Shown: in pieces, positions 36,942 through 46,441 of the stretch
How the letters are laid out: each line of letters begins with the position of its first letter
Position numbering within the stretch: position 1 is the stretch's first letter
Assembly (NCBI GenBank): GCA_021604525.1
Contig: BQJD01000011.1
Coordinates: 1-64,000, forward strand
Source of the DNA: a marine bacterium B5-7
Lineage (GTDB): Bacteria > Pseudomonadota > Gammaproteobacteria > Arenicellales > CAJQKF01
Length of the DNA stretch: 64,000 nucleotides
Direction of reading: 5' to 3'
Made by a program: the position numbers and the translations under genes
The notes under the pieces: generated by a model
What the model was told of the DNA's origin: nothing
The model's input: only the letters and a program-made list of their open reading frames with translations
The model's database searches: none

Positions 36942-38056
36942 TGACGGACGGGGAGAATGACAGCCGGGTTATAAAGCATCTCGACGCCAACGCGCTTCGT
37001 CATAACATTGATGTGGTTAAACGTTATGCTCGCGGCTGCCGCGTGCTGGCAGTCGTCAAGGCTGATGCATATGGTCATGGCATCGAGTTTGCTGTCAGGG
37101 CCTTGTCCGGCAATGCAGGCGATTCCACAGTTGACGGCTTTGCGGTGGCAACGGTCGATGAGGCAATCGCACTGCGCCGGAGCGATTCCCAATCACCTGT
37201 GTGGGTGTTGTCAGATTGTTCTATCCAGAGTAATTACCGTGCGATCATCGATCAGCAACTGTCGCCAGTGATACATGATGCCACACAGATCGATGCGCTA
37301 AACCAACTTGAGCGTATGCCGGACGAGGTGATCGTCAAGACGGATACCGGCATGGGACGACTTGGATTCAGCCCGGATAAGGTTGTTGATATCGTTAACC
37401 ACCTGCGTGCGCATGGCGTGATAAACATTCGTTTAATGAGCCATCTGGCTAACGCCGATCATACTGATGATACATACACGACCACGCAGATCGAGCGCTT
37501 CGAGGCTCTTGCACAACAGCTTGACCTTGAATGTTCGCTCGCCAATTCCGCCGGTGTTCTGGCCTGGCCGACCAGCCATTACAAGCGGGTACGCCCAGGG
37601 ATCATGATGTATGGCGTATCGCCGATATTGGCGCAATCAGCAGATCATTTTGACCTCAAACCGGTCATGACTCTCTCTACCCGGGTGCTTTCGATACGGG
37701 AATTCGATGCTGGACAGCCGGTCGGTTACGGCGGCACATACGTTTGCTCGCAACCAACCCGAGCGGCTTTGCTCGCCTGCGGGTATGGCGATGGCTACCC
37801 GCGTCAGGCACCGAGCGGCACCGAGGTACGTTTCAAGCAAGGATTGGGTCGGCTCATCGGCCGCGTATCAATGGATTCCATAGCCGTTAATATTAGTAAT
37901 TTCAGAGGTATCGAGATCGGTCAGCGGGTAGTTTTATGGGGACGCGGACTACCTGCGGAACAAATCGCAGCGCAATGCGACACCATTGCTTATGATTTAT
38001 TCTGCGGACTGACATCGCGAGTGACGGCATCGGAGTGCTTCGATGGCATCGACTAA
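36941..38056 (+). CDS. alr: Alanine racemase
   Basis: A PLP enzyme giving D-alanine for peptidoglycan. 371 residues; the PLP Lys is in VLAVVKADAYGHG (about residue 39) and the second catalytic base Tyr in PVGYGGTY. GRVSMDSIAVNIS is the family C-terminal motif. It is coupled to dnaB by a one-base overlap and overlaps radA by 14 bases, as in the common dnaB-alr-radA order. Confidence 0.96.
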   Translation: MTDGENDSRVIKHLDANALRHNIDVVKRYARGCRVLAVVKADAYGHGIEFAVRALSGNAGDSTVDGFAVATVDEAIALRRSDSQSPVWVLSDCSIQSNYRAIIDQQLSPVIHDATQIDALNQLERMPDEVIVKTDTGMGRLGFSPDKVVDIVNHLRAHGVINIRLMSHLANADHTDDTYTTTQIERFEALAQQLDLECSLANSAGVLAWPTSHYKRVRPGIMMYGVSPILAQSADHFDLKPVMTLSTRVLSIREFDAGQPVGYGGTYVCSQPTRAALLACGYGDGYPRQAPSGTEVRFKQGLGRLIGRVSMDSIAVNISNFRGIEIGQRVVLWGRGLPAEQIAAQCDTIAYDLFCGLTSRVTASECFDGID

Positions 38057-39407
38057 AGCCGTATTCTTCTGTCGCGATTGTGGTGGGGAACATGCCAAAT
38101 GGACCGGGCAGTGTCAGCACTGCGGCGCCTGGAACACGTTAGAGGAGGCACCGGTTACGACGCCGCGCAAGGGGCGTACCGGCGCGGCTGGAAAATCCCG
38201 ACGAGGTGTCACGACCATACGTCTGAACGAGATTGCAACCGAGGATTCACCGCGTCTTAAGTCAGGCTCAGGAGAACTCGACCGGGTACTTGGTGGCGGT
38301 GTTGTTCCTGGATCCGCGGTGTTGATCGGCGGTGATCCGGGCATTGGCAAATCGACCCTGCTACTTCAAATACTGCATCATTTATCCACTACAGAAAATG
38401 CGCTGTATGTAACGGGTGAAGAATCCCTGCAACAGGTCGCGCTTCGCGGGGAACGCCTGGGGTGTCGCGACAGTAGCTTATCCCTGTTGGCAGAAAATAA
38501 TGTGGAAACTGTGCTGGAGACCGCTCGCACCCATAAACCGCGTGTATTGGTGGTCGATTCCATTCAAACCATATACTCGGAATCGGTCGGCTCGGCGCCG
38601 GGCAGCGTAACTCAGGTACGTGAGTGTGCCCAGCAGCTTGTCATGTTTGCCAAGCGAAATGATTGTACGGTGATTCTCGTTGGACACGTTACCAAGGATG
38701 GCGCTCTGGCAGGTCCCAGGGTACTCGAACACATGGTCGACAGCGTGTTGTATTTCGAAGGCGACAAGTCCAGCAGATTCCGAATGATTCGCGCCATCAA
38801 GAACCGCTTCGGTGCGGCCAATGAGATTGGTGTGTTTGCCATGACGGACGGCGGTTTAAAGGATGTCGCCAATCCATCGGCAATATTCCTCAACCGTCAG
38901 AGTGAGCCTGCCTCCGGTACCGTCGCCTTCGCCACGTGGGAAGGTACCCGCCCACTATTGGTGGAGGTTCAGGCGCTGGTAGATAGCAGCTCGCTTGCCC
39001 ACCCGCGGCGGTTAGGTCTGGGGCTGGATCAGAACCGTTTAAGCATGTTGCTGGCAGTGTTGCACCGTCATGGCGGATATGCGCTGGGGGAACGAGATGT
39101 GTTCGTTAATCTGGTCGGGGGTGTAAGAGTCACCGAGCCGGGTGTCGATCTTGCGGTGCTGCTCGCGGTGATCTCAAGTTTTTGCGATAAGCCGCTGTCA
39201 CGGGATTTGATTGTATTTGGCGAAGTCGGGTTGTCTGGTGAGATTCGTCCGGTACAGGGCGGTGCCGAGAGGCTGCGGGAAGCGGCCAAACTCGGATTTA
39301 CCCAGGCAGTGGTGCCCCATGCGAATCGTTCCGGTGCACGCGATATTTCGATCAAGACCCTGGCCGCCAAGCGTCTTCCTGAAGTTCTCGATCACCTGTC
39401 GTTCTGA
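38043..39407 (+). CDS. radA: DNA repair protein RadA
   Basis: A RecA-related helicase that helps branch migration in recombination. 454 residues: an N-terminal zinc finger CRDCGGEHAKWTGQCQHC, Walker A GGDPGIGKSTLLLQ (about residue 100), the RadA-specific IKNRFGAANEIGVF motif, and a C-terminal Lon-protease-like domain (VRVTEPGVDLAVLLAVISSF). It starts within the end of alr. Confidence 0.97.
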   Translation: MASTKAVFFCRDCGGEHAKWTGQCQHCGAWNTLEEAPVTTPRKGRTGAAGKSRRGVTTIRLNEIATEDSPRLKSGSGELDRVLGGGVVPGSAVLIGGDPGIGKSTLLLQILHHLSTTENALYVTGEESLQQVALRGERLGCRDSSLSLLAENNVETVLETARTHKPRVLVVDSIQTIYSESVGSAPGSVTQVRECAQQLVMFAKRNDCTVILVGHVTKDGALAGPRVLEHMVDSVLYFEGDKSSRFRMIRAIKNRFGAANEIGVFAMTDGGLKDVANPSAIFLNRQSEPASGTVAFATWEGTRPLLVEVQALVDSSSLAHPRRLGLGLDQNRLSMLLAVLHRHGGYALGERDVFVNLVGGVRVTEPGVDLAVLLAVISSFCDKPLSRDLIVFGEVGLSGEIRPVQGGAERLREAAKLGFTQAVVPHANRSGARDISIKTLAAKRLPEVLDHLSF

Positions 39408-39432
39408 CCAGGAAGATCGTCCCATGAGTCGT

Positions 39433-39461
39433 TTGCCAAGGATGTGGCAAGATGCGTTTTT
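39433..39461 (+). terminator. Terminator after radA
   Basis: TTGCCA (39433-39438) pairs perfectly with TGGCAA (39445-39450), and a T5 run follows at 39457-39461 after six bases. It lies 26 bases after radA and faces the convergent phosphatase gene. Confidence 0.45.
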
Positions 39462-39470
39462 ATCGCGATA

Positions 39471-40247
39471 TTAATCGTCGATTGAAACGATGCGCACCAG
39501 GATCACCGAAATATTGTCCGGACCGCCATTTTCGTTAGCGAGATCAATCAGGTCTTCGACGCTGTCGGCGAGGTTGTCACCGAGAGACAGGCGCGTTCGG
39601 ATCTCATCGTCACCCAAGGCATCGGTCAAGCCATCGGATGCCAGTAAGAAAAGATCATTTTTCTCCAACTGGGCGGCGATCAGGTCGGGTTCGAGTACCG
39701 TATCCACCCCTAGCGCCTTGAGTAGCAGGTTCCAGCCGTAACCGCCTTTTGCTTCTTCAGCACTCATCAGCCCGAGACGAACCGACTCCTGGGCATGGGT
39801 ATGATCATTGGTTAACTGTTGCAGTCGGCCGCGACGGAACCGATACAATCGAGAGTCACCCAAATGAACCGCACATAGCCCATCTGCGTTGAAATGCGCG
39901 GCAATCACCGTTGCCCCCATCCCCTGGAATTCGGGATTGCTTTTCGACAGCGAATGGATCTGTTCGTTGGCCAACGACACCGCGGTCAATAAATCGTCAC
40001 TGCGCTTGGAGCCGGTTATTCGCACACCGCTTTCAATATCGGCGCACAAGTTACCCCAGTGTTCGGCAATCTCATCGACGGCAACTCGGCTGGCCACATC
40101 ACCTGCCTTGTGTCCGCCCATGCCATCGGAAAGAACGGCAAGGCCGTGTTCGGGGAGGATGCGTATATGATCCTCATTGCGCGAGCGGACTTTGCCTGTA
40201 TCCGATCCACAGGCGATATCGAGTGTGATGGACGAGGATGCTTGCAT
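39471..40247 (-). CDS. PP2C-family Ser/Thr protein phosphatase (Stp1/PrpC type)
   Basis: 258 residues with all PP2C metal-site motifs: GSDTGKVRSRNEDHI, LAVLSDGMGGHKAGDVAS, AVHLGDSRLYRFR, LFLLASDGLTDALGDDEI and GGPDNISVILVRI. It should dephosphorylate Ser/Thr kinase targets with Mn or Mg. No partner kinase is in the window. The ATG at 40247 starts 14 residues before the first motif; a longer frame to 40340 runs into the dapD side and is not typical. Confidence 0.93.
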   Translation of the reverse strand: MQASSSITLDIACGSDTGKVRSRNEDHIRILPEHGLAVLSDGMGGHKAGDVASRVAVDEIAEHWGNLCADIESGVRITGSKRSDDLLTAVSLANEQIHSLSKSNPEFQGMGATVIAAHFNADGLCAVHLGDSRLYRFRRGRLQQLTNDHTHAQESVRLGLMSAEEAKGGYGWNLLLKALGVDTVLEPDLIAAQLEKNDLFLLASDGLTDALGDDEIRTRLSLGDNLADSVEDLIDLANENGGPDNISVILVRIVSIDD

Positions 40248-40287
40248 GATGTTGCCGCGGCTCCGATAAGTTGCTTTTGAGAACGGT

Positions 40288-41109
40288 TCAGACGTCTCGC
40301 AGCAATGCGTTGATTCCGACCTTGGAACGGGTCCTGGCATCGACCCGCTTGACGATCACCGCACAGTACAAACTGTGTGAGCCATCTTTGGCGGGCAAGG
40401 ACCCGGATACCACCACCGATCCGGGTGGAACGTATCCATAGCTGATGTCGCCGCTTTCGCGGTCGAGTATGCGTGTGCTCTGTCCAAGGAATACACCCAT
40501 CGATACTACCGAGCCTTCACCAACCACGACACCTTCGACGACCTCGCTGCGGGCGCCAATGAAACAATTATCTTCGATGATGGTTGGTCCGGCCTGCAGC
40601 GGCTCGAGTACGCCGCCAATTCCGACGCCGCCTGACAGATGAACGTTCTTGCCTATCTGCGCACACGAACCCACAGTAGCCCAGGTATCGACCATGGTGC
40701 CCTGATCGACGAACGCACCGATGTTTACATAGCTTGGCATTAAAACGACTCCGGATGCGATGTAAGCACCGCGGCGTACGTTGGCCGGGGGTACGACTCG
40801 AAAGCCGCTGCGTTCGAAATCACCGGCGCCGTAGTCGGCGAACTTGCAATCCACCTTGTCATAGTAATTCGTATAGCCGTCGCGAATGACCCGATTCGGG
40901 GCGATGCGGAAAGACAGCAGAACTGTCTTTTTCAGCCATTCGTTAACGATCCAGCGATCTCCCTGTTTTTCCGCAACCCGAGCCTCGCCGGTGTCGAGTT
41001 GATTGATTGCCTGATTGACAGCCTCGCGGACTTCGGCCGAGACGTTGCCCGGATTAATGTCGGCACGGGCCTCGAACGCGCTGTCGATTACTTCCTTTAA
41101 ATCCTTCAT
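40288..41109 (-). CDS. dapD: Tetrahydrodipicolinate N-succinyltransferase
   Basis: Succinylates tetrahydrodipicolinate in lysine/diaminopimelate synthesis. 273 residues: an N-terminal helical domain ([17 protein letters not shown]), then a left-handed beta-helix of hexapeptide repeats ([23 protein letters not shown] onward), and the C-terminal [23 protein letters not shown]. It lies in the map-glnD-dapD order seen in Pseudomonas and relatives, without dapC. Confidence 0.97.
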   Translation of the reverse strand: MKDLKEVIDSAFEARADINPGNVSAEVREAVNQAINQLDTGEARVAEKQGDRWIVNEWLKKTVLLSFRIAPNRVIRDGYTNYYDKVDCKFADYGAGDFERSGFRVVPPANVRRGAYIASGVVLMPSYVNIGAFVDQGTMVDTWATVGSCAQIGKNVHLSGGVGIGGVLEPLQAGPTIIEDNCFIGARSEVVEGVVVGEGSVVSMGVFLGQSTRILDRESGDISYGYVPPGSVVVSGSLPAKDGSHSLYCAVIVKRVDARTRSKVGINALLRDV

Positions 41110-41248
41110 TGATTATCGTTCCACGAAATAGCTTTAAGTAATAGTGCACGATTTGGGTATCTGATGGATCGCGCACGCAAAGGCGCAAGTATAGTGAATC
41201 AGCGACAGGGCGGCCAGAATCCGCTGATCATCGCGTTGTCGCAAGGTT

Positions 41249-43924
41249 TTATACCGGCGCGGCGTTGCCCGGATTAAGCAAGCTTGCGATTTGATCCTTG
41301 ATGCAGTTCTGCTGATCAATATCGGTGACCGGTTCACCATCACGGTCGGTGATCATGAAGATGTCCTCGACACGTTCACCAAATGTGCTCACCCGTGCGG
41401 AGACCAGATCGACCTTGCAGTCGATCAATCCGCGTGCGACCAGATGCAGGAGGCCCGGGCGATCGCGGGTGACCAGTTCCATGGTCGAGTATTGGCCGGA
41501 TGGATGTGGATAAATCGATACCGATGTGGGTGTCGGAAAATGCTTCAGGGCGCGTGACACCCGTCGCGATGAGCCGACTTTGCCGCTCTCGGGCTCGATT
41601 ACTTTCTGGCGCAAATTGCGCGCCAATAGCTGTAATGCCGAGCTGCGTGTTTCGGTGGCCTTATCGGTCAGAACCAAAAAAGCCAGCAGCACCATGCCAG
41701 AATCCATGCGATGCACGCGCGCGTCGGCGATATTTAAACGAGAGCGCTCGAAGGCACCAGCGACATTAGCGAACAGCGAGTTGGAGTATGGCGCGAGCAC
41801 CAGGAATTGCAGCGCCTCTAGTCGTATGAGATGACGAACCTCAACGACCGGAATTTCACTCGCACGGGCATTCAGCAACGCCTCGGTGTGCCAACTGATG
41901 GTGTCAGGATCGTTGCGGACGAAGTATTCCTGTTCAAGCTGACTCCACAGGGCTTCGACAGCTTTTCGGTTACGCAGCGCCTGGGGCATTGAACGGAGAA
42001 CGTCTTCCTTGATGATGCAGATTTTCTCCCTCAGATCGACCGGTTCGCTTAAGCCCAGTCGTAATGCCCGACGGGTTGCACTGTACAGGTCATAGAGCAG
42101 TTGCCCCTTCCATGTGTTCCAGACATGTGGGCTGGTTCCGCGAATGTCGGCGATAGTTAACAGGTAGAGATTATCCAGATGCTCTTGATCGCCCACGATA
42201 GAGGCGAATCGATTCACGACTTCCGGGTCGGTGATATCCTGCTTTTGCGCGGTCCAGGACATTAACAAATGCTGGCGTACCAGCCAGGCGACGAAATTGG
42301 CGTCGGATTCAGACAAATCATGCTGTCGACAGATATGCAGCGCGTCTTTTTCACCCAGCTCGGAATGATCGCCGCCGCGACCTTTGGCGATATCATGAAA
42401 CAGGCCAGCCAGATATAGCCTGTATGGTTTGAACAGGTTAGCCATGATGTCACTCGCCAGGGGGAATTCCTCGCGATGCTTGGGGACGGCAAAACGCCTT
42501 AAGTTACGCACCACGAATAACAGGTGGGCATCGACTGTATAGACGTGGAACAAGTCATGCTGCATTTGGCCAACAACCCGTCCAAAATCCGGCAAATAAG
42601 CGCCGAGGACCCCGTAATTATTCAGGTTCCGCAATGCATGAGTCAGGCCTGTGCTGTGCCGGAAAATCTCCATGAACAAACTGCGTGCGCGGATGTCCCG
42701 GCGAAACTGGGCGTTGATTCGGTGCAGATTGGCGCGCACCAGTCGAATGGTTTCGGCTCTCGCACCTTTAAGCTCGTCATGTTGCTGAAGAATGAGAAAG
42801 AGCTCCAGCAAGGCGAACGGGTGGCGTTCGAAAACGCGTTCAGAGGAAACCTCAAGAAATCCGTCAACGGCCCTGAAACGGCGGTTTATTGTGGTGATTT
42901 TACTGCGTCCGCGTTTCAGGATAGCTTCTTGAAAATGTTGCAATAGCATTTCGTTGAGAAGATGCAGATCCTTGATACTTCGATAGTAACGCTTCATCAA
43001 TTGCTCGACTGCAAGATTGCCCGGTTTATCCTCGTAGCCAAATTCCGTGGCAATCTCGCGCTGATAGTCAAACAGCAGCCTGTCCTCGCGACGACCGGCT
43101 AACCAGTGCAGGCTGGCACGAAGACGCCAGAGGAAATTTCGTCCACGAATCAGGCTTCGGTTCTCGTCCTCGGTTAAAAACCCGCGTTCAACCAACTCGT
43201 GAAAATCACTGGCACCGAAGTATCTCTGCGTAACCCACAGGATCATCTGGATATCGCGTAATCCGCCGGGTCCCTCCTTGACATGCGGCTCGAGGTTGTA
43301 GGCGGTATCCTCGAATCGCGCGTAGCGGGCTTGTTGTTCACGCCATTTTTCGCCGAAATATTTCTTTACCGGCCAGATCCTGTTCGGGCCAATGCGCCCC
43401 ATCAACTGGTCGTGAAGATTCTTGTCACCGTTAAGCGGTCGACTTTCCATGAGGTTGGTGACGATGGTCAGATCGTTGCGTGCCTCGCTGACGCACTGCT
43501 TGACGGTACGCACACTGTGTCCGACTTCAAGACCAATATCCCATAAAAAGCGCACCAGGTGTTCCGCAAATGCTTTGGTCTTGGTGCCGTGACCGGTTGG
43601 CAGAAGAATCAGCAAATCGATATCGGAATATGGATGCAGTTCGCTACGTCCATAACCGCCGACGGCGATCAAGGCAGCGCCGCTACTACCGGGAAATTCC
43701 GCCGACGCACTATCCCAGGCAACACCCAGTAGCGCGTCGATCAGCCAGGTGTGATGTGCAACCTCAGTTGCCGGGGAACCGCCTTCAAGATGAAATTCGT
43801 GGAGCAGGTTTCGGCCATTTTGTAATGCCTCCTTGAAAACCTTGAGTGGTTGTTCGGACGCATTTACCGCCGCGCGGAATGAGTCGATATCAAGCAGGTC
43901 CTTGCGAACGAGACGGGCACTCAT
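41249..43924 (-). CDS. glnD: Bifunctional uridylyltransferase/uridylyl-removing enzyme GlnD
   Basis: The nitrogen sensor that uridylylates PII when glutamine is low and removes UMP when it is high. 891 residues: an N-terminal nucleotidyltransferase with GGYGRSELHPYSDIDLLILLP, an HD hydrolase domain (AGLFHDIAKGRGGDHSELGEKDA) and two C-terminal ACT domains (SLFANVAGAFERSRLNIADA and TRDRPGLLHLVARGLIDCKVD) that bind glutamine. It lies 47 bases after map on the same strand. Confidence 0.97.
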   Translation of the reverse strand: MSARLVRKDLLDIDSFRAAVNASEQPLKVFKEALQNGRNLLHEFHLEGGSPATEVAHHTWLIDALLGVAWDSASAEFPGSSGAALIAVGGYGRSELHPYSDIDLLILLPTGHGTKTKAFAEHLVRFLWDIGLEVGHSVRTVKQCVSEARNDLTIVTNLMESRPLNGDKNLHDQLMGRIGPNRIWPVKKYFGEKWREQQARYARFEDTAYNLEPHVKEGPGGLRDIQMILWVTQRYFGASDFHELVERGFLTEDENRSLIRGRNFLWRLRASLHWLAGRREDRLLFDYQREIATEFGYEDKPGNLAVEQLMKRYYRSIKDLHLLNEMLLQHFQEAILKRGRSKITTINRRFRAVDGFLEVSSERVFERHPFALLELFLILQQHDELKGARAETIRLVRANLHRINAQFRRDIRARSLFMEIFRHSTGLTHALRNLNNYGVLGAYLPDFGRVVGQMQHDLFHVYTVDAHLLFVVRNLRRFAVPKHREEFPLASDIMANLFKPYRLYLAGLFHDIAKGRGGDHSELGEKDALHICRQHDLSESDANFVAWLVRQHLLMSWTAQKQDITDPEVVNRFASIVGDQEHLDNLYLLTIADIRGTSPHVWNTWKGQLLYDLYSATRRALRLGLSEPVDLREKICIIKEDVLRSMPQALRNRKAVEALWSQLEQEYFVRNDPDTISWHTEALLNARASEIPVVEVRHLIRLEALQFLVLAPYSNSLFANVAGAFERSRLNIADARVHRMDSGMVLLAFLVLTDKATETRSSALQLLARNLRQKVIEPESGKVGSSRRVSRALKHFPTPTSVSIYPHPSGQYSTMELVTRDRPGLLHLVARGLIDCKVDLVSARVSTFGERVEDIFMITDRDGEPVTDIDQQNCIKDQIASLLNPGNAAPV

Positions 43925-43971
43925 CCTCTTTTACTGCGCCTGGTTTGCAACTTGATTCGTGCTGGCATCGC

Positions 43972-44745
43972 CTACAGGCTCGCACCGTCTGATAGTGTCA
44001 GAATCTCGTAGCCTGTGGGAGTGACCACCAGGGTATGTTCCCACTGTGCACTCAAGCTGTGGTCGCGAGTCACAACTGTCCAGTCGTCGGCGAGAAGGCG
44101 GGTTTCCATACGGCCGGCATTGAGCATCGGTTCAATGGTAAACGTCATGCCTTCACGCAGTTCAAGTCCGGTGCCAGGATGGCCGTAGTGAAGTACTTGA
44201 GGATCTTCATGAAAACCCCGGCCGATTCCATGACCGCAGTATTCCCGAACCACCGAAAATCCCGCTTTCTCGGCAAGTGTCTGGATTGCGTGGCCGATAT
44301 CGCCAAGTCGCGCGCCCGGACGCACTTGTTCGATACCAATTTTCATCGCCTCGTAGCAGGTGTCGATCAGGCGGGTTGCCCGGATTGGCACCTTGCCGAC
44401 CGAAAACATGCGACTGGTATCACCATGGAATCCATCTTTGATCACAGTGATATCAATATTAATGATGTCACCATTTTTGAGCTTTTTGTCGCCGGGTATT
44501 CCATGACAAATAACATGGTTGACTGATGTGCAGATTGATTTTGGAAATCCCTTGTAGTTGAGAGGCGCAGGGATGGCGTCAAGATCATTTACGATAAATT
44601 CGTGACACAGGCGGTCGAGTTCGCCGGTGGTTGTACCGGCAGTAACGTGGGGTTCGATCATATCGAGTACGCTTGCCGCCAGGCGTCCGGCGACACGCAT
44701 TTTTTCGATATCCTCAGGGGTTTTTATGGTCATGGGAAGAGCCAC
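43972..44745 (-). CDS. map: Type I methionine aminopeptidase
   Basis: Removes the initiator methionine from new proteins. 257 residues; the metal ligands fall in NIDITVIKDGFHGDTSRMF (two Asp), EYCGHGIGRGFHEDPQVLHYG (His), FTIEPMLNAG (Glu) and SAQWEHTLVVT (Glu). It is divergent from rpsB, as in E. coli, and is the first gene of map-glnD-dapD. Confidence 0.97.
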   Translation of the reverse strand: MALPMTIKTPEDIEKMRVAGRLAASVLDMIEPHVTAGTTTGELDRLCHEFIVNDLDAIPAPLNYKGFPKSICTSVNHVICHGIPGDKKLKNGDIINIDITVIKDGFHGDTSRMFSVGKVPIRATRLIDTCYEAMKIGIEQVRPGARLGDIGHAIQTLAEKAGFSVVREYCGHGIGRGFHEDPQVLHYGHPGTGLELREGMTFTIEPMLNAGRMETRLLADDWTVVTRDHSLSAQWEHTLVVTPTGYEILTLSDGASL

Positions 44746-45071
44746 TCGTTAAACCTGCTTGGTTAGGGGCGTTAATAAACACTGTTGTTACGCGAGATAC
44801 GGGTGATTGAAGCCGACACAATACGTTTGTGTACAGGTGCACACTGTCCTGATTTCCGGATTTATTCGCCATTATGTCGTATCCGCCCGGGATAATTCCA
44901 AGAGCGGATTCGGATGCTGTGCGGTCTGCAGTCCACGGGAATGCGGAGTTTACCTTGTCTGTTCAACCAAGTTAAAGCCAACAACTGCCTGTCCCGTCGT
45001 ATTCAGGACACCTTTTGCATTCCCCGGATTTCGGCCTTGAAACGGCCAACCAATATCAGCAGAAAAAGGGA
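44746..45071. other. Intergenic region map-rpsB, upstream part
   Basis: 326 bases containing no recognised gene. It must hold the map promoter on the minus strand; no clear -35/-10 pair was seen by eye. A short GGCC-N7-GGCC inverted repeat lies near 45033-45047. Confidence 0.35.
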
Positions 45072-45101
45072 TTGGAGCAATGGCGCGTGTTTTGATAGAA
45101 T
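45072..45101 (+). promoter_or_regulatory. Sigma-70 promoter of rpsB
   Basis: TTGGAG (45072-45077), an 18-base spacer and TAGAAT (45096-45101), followed by the GC-rich CGCGCCCCCC discriminator expected for stringent control. Transcription would begin near 45108, giving about 100 nt of leader. Confidence 0.6.
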
Positions 45102-45107
45102 CGCGCC

Positions 45108-45209
45108 CCCCTAAATTCGCGTGCAACAAACAGTCGATTTGCCCGGGTGCCTTTTAAAGGTCGGCATATTGCGTTGCACCAGGTAAACAACCCGAACGGA
45201 GCAAAAAAT
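45108..45209 (+). ncRNA. rpsB leader, candidate S2-binding (t44/tff-type) element
   Basis: The 5' untranslated region of rpsB, in the same place (between divergent map and rpsB) as the E. coli t44/tff RNA, the S2 autoregulatory leader. GGTGC (45149-45153) can pair with GCACC (near 45176-45180) across a region containing TTTTAAAGG. The position is strong evidence; the structure was only judged by eye. Confidence 0.4.
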
Positions 45210-46169
45210 ATGTCAGATCTGTCTATGCGCACCCTCCTCGAAGCGGGCGTCCACTTCGGTCATCAGACTCGTTACTGGTGCCCGAAAATGAAACCGTACA
45301 TTTTCGGTAGCCGCAACAAGATTCATATCATCAATCTTGAGCAAACCTTGCCGTTATACAACGAGGCGATGAACTATCTTGGTCATGTGGCCGCCAATCG
45401 TGGCAAGGTTCTGTTCGTCAGCACCAAGCGTCAGGCCAGCAAACTGGTTCGTGAGTACGCCGAACAGTGCAACATGCCCTATGTTAATCATCGTTGGCTC
45501 GGCGGCATGTTGACCAACTTCAAGACGGTACGCAAATCCGTATCCCGCCTCAAGGAACTTGACGAATTAAAGGAATCTGGCGGCTATAATCGTGTCGCCA
45601 AGAAGGAAGCTTTGCAACTCGAGCGCGAACGTATCAAGCTGGATCGGTCTCTTGCCGGTATCCGTGAGATGAACAACCTGCCTGATGCACTGTTCCTGAT
45701 CGATGTGGATCACGAATATATTGCCGTCAAAGAGGCCAACAAGCTCGGTATTCCGGTGGTTGCGGTAGTCGATTCCAATAGTTCACCAGCCGGTGTTGAA
45801 TATGTCATCCCGGGTAATGACGACGCCATTCGAGCTATTCGTTTATACCTTGGCGGTGCCGCCACTGCGATAACCGAGGGTCGTATGGCTGCCAGGACGA
45901 TCGTTGAAGGTGATGCTGACGATCTTGTCGAGATTTATGAAGAGGATGAGGTCGCGGAAGCTGAAGTAACGGCTGCCCGGGTTGCGGAGGCGAATGTGGT
46001 AGCAGACATTTCTGTCGATGCCAAGACGGCTGAAGACCATGCCAACGAACCGGCGGTCGCCGTTGAGGAGAGCGCAGCAATTGTTGAGCCTGCCAGTGTG
46101 GAATCTGTCGAAGACGTATCGGCCGATGTTGCAGAAGCTGGCGAAGAAGCACCGAAGCAGGCCGAATAG
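45210..46169 (+). CDS. rpsB: 30S ribosomal protein S2 with an extended acidic C-terminus
   Basis: 319 residues; the S2 core ([20 protein letters not shown] to about residue 230) has [49 protein letters not shown] and AIRLYL. The usual length is about 240-250; here about 75 additional residues rich in Ala, Val, Glu and Asp follow. The tail is low in complexity and probably disordered. The ATG at 45210 follows CGGAGC; an upstream frame from 45147 is not typical. It is first in rpsB-tsf-pyrH-frr. Confidence 0.97.
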   Translation: MSDLSMRTLLEAGVHFGHQTRYWCPKMKPYIFGSRNKIHIINLEQTLPLYNEAMNYLGHVAANRGKVLFVSTKRQASKLVREYAEQCNMPYVNHRWLGGMLTNFKTVRKSVSRLKELDELKESGGYNRVAKKEALQLERERIKLDRSLAGIREMNNLPDALFLIDVDHEYIAVKEANKLGIPVVAVVDSNSSPAGVEYVIPGNDDAIRAIRLYLGGAATAITEGRMAARTIVEGDADDLVEIYEEDEVAEAEVTAARVAEANVVADISVDAKTAEDHANEPAVAVEESAAIVEPASVESVEDVSADVAEAGEEAPKQAE

Positions 46170-46289
46170 GTTTATCGCATCACGCAAGGCAGTAAGAAAT
46201 CGGCGACCCGTAACCGCCGGAGTTATTGCCAACTGTCACTCGGTTTTCAAGGAATGCTCCTTGGGCGTGACGGTAATATTTGGCAGTGG

Positions 46290-46324
46290 AAGACGGGACA
46301 GCAAATGTCGCTGTCCTGTCTTTT
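46290..46324 (+). terminator. Rho-independent terminator/attenuator between rpsB and tsf
   Basis: AAGACGGGACAGC (46290-46302) pairs with GCTGTCCTGTCTT (46310-46322) over 13 bp with one G-U pair, loop AAATGTC, followed by a T4 run. It lies 121 bases after rpsB. An attenuator at this place is known in E. coli, lowering tsf relative to rpsB. The 272-base interval holds no other gene. Confidence 0.75.
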
Positions 46325-46441
46325 GAGACCTGTAGATCGAATCGCATTTCACTCATCCTTCACGCCAGATCGATTCCGTCTCGGCCAGGATGAGTGCGAA
46401 CGAGCGATACAGATTAAGAATTCATTGAGAGGTTAGCAACG

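Noticed and set aside
45835-46152. A Pro/Gln-rich minus-strand frame opposite the rpsB tail
   Set aside because: Low-complexity shadow of the Ala/Glu-rich S2 extension.
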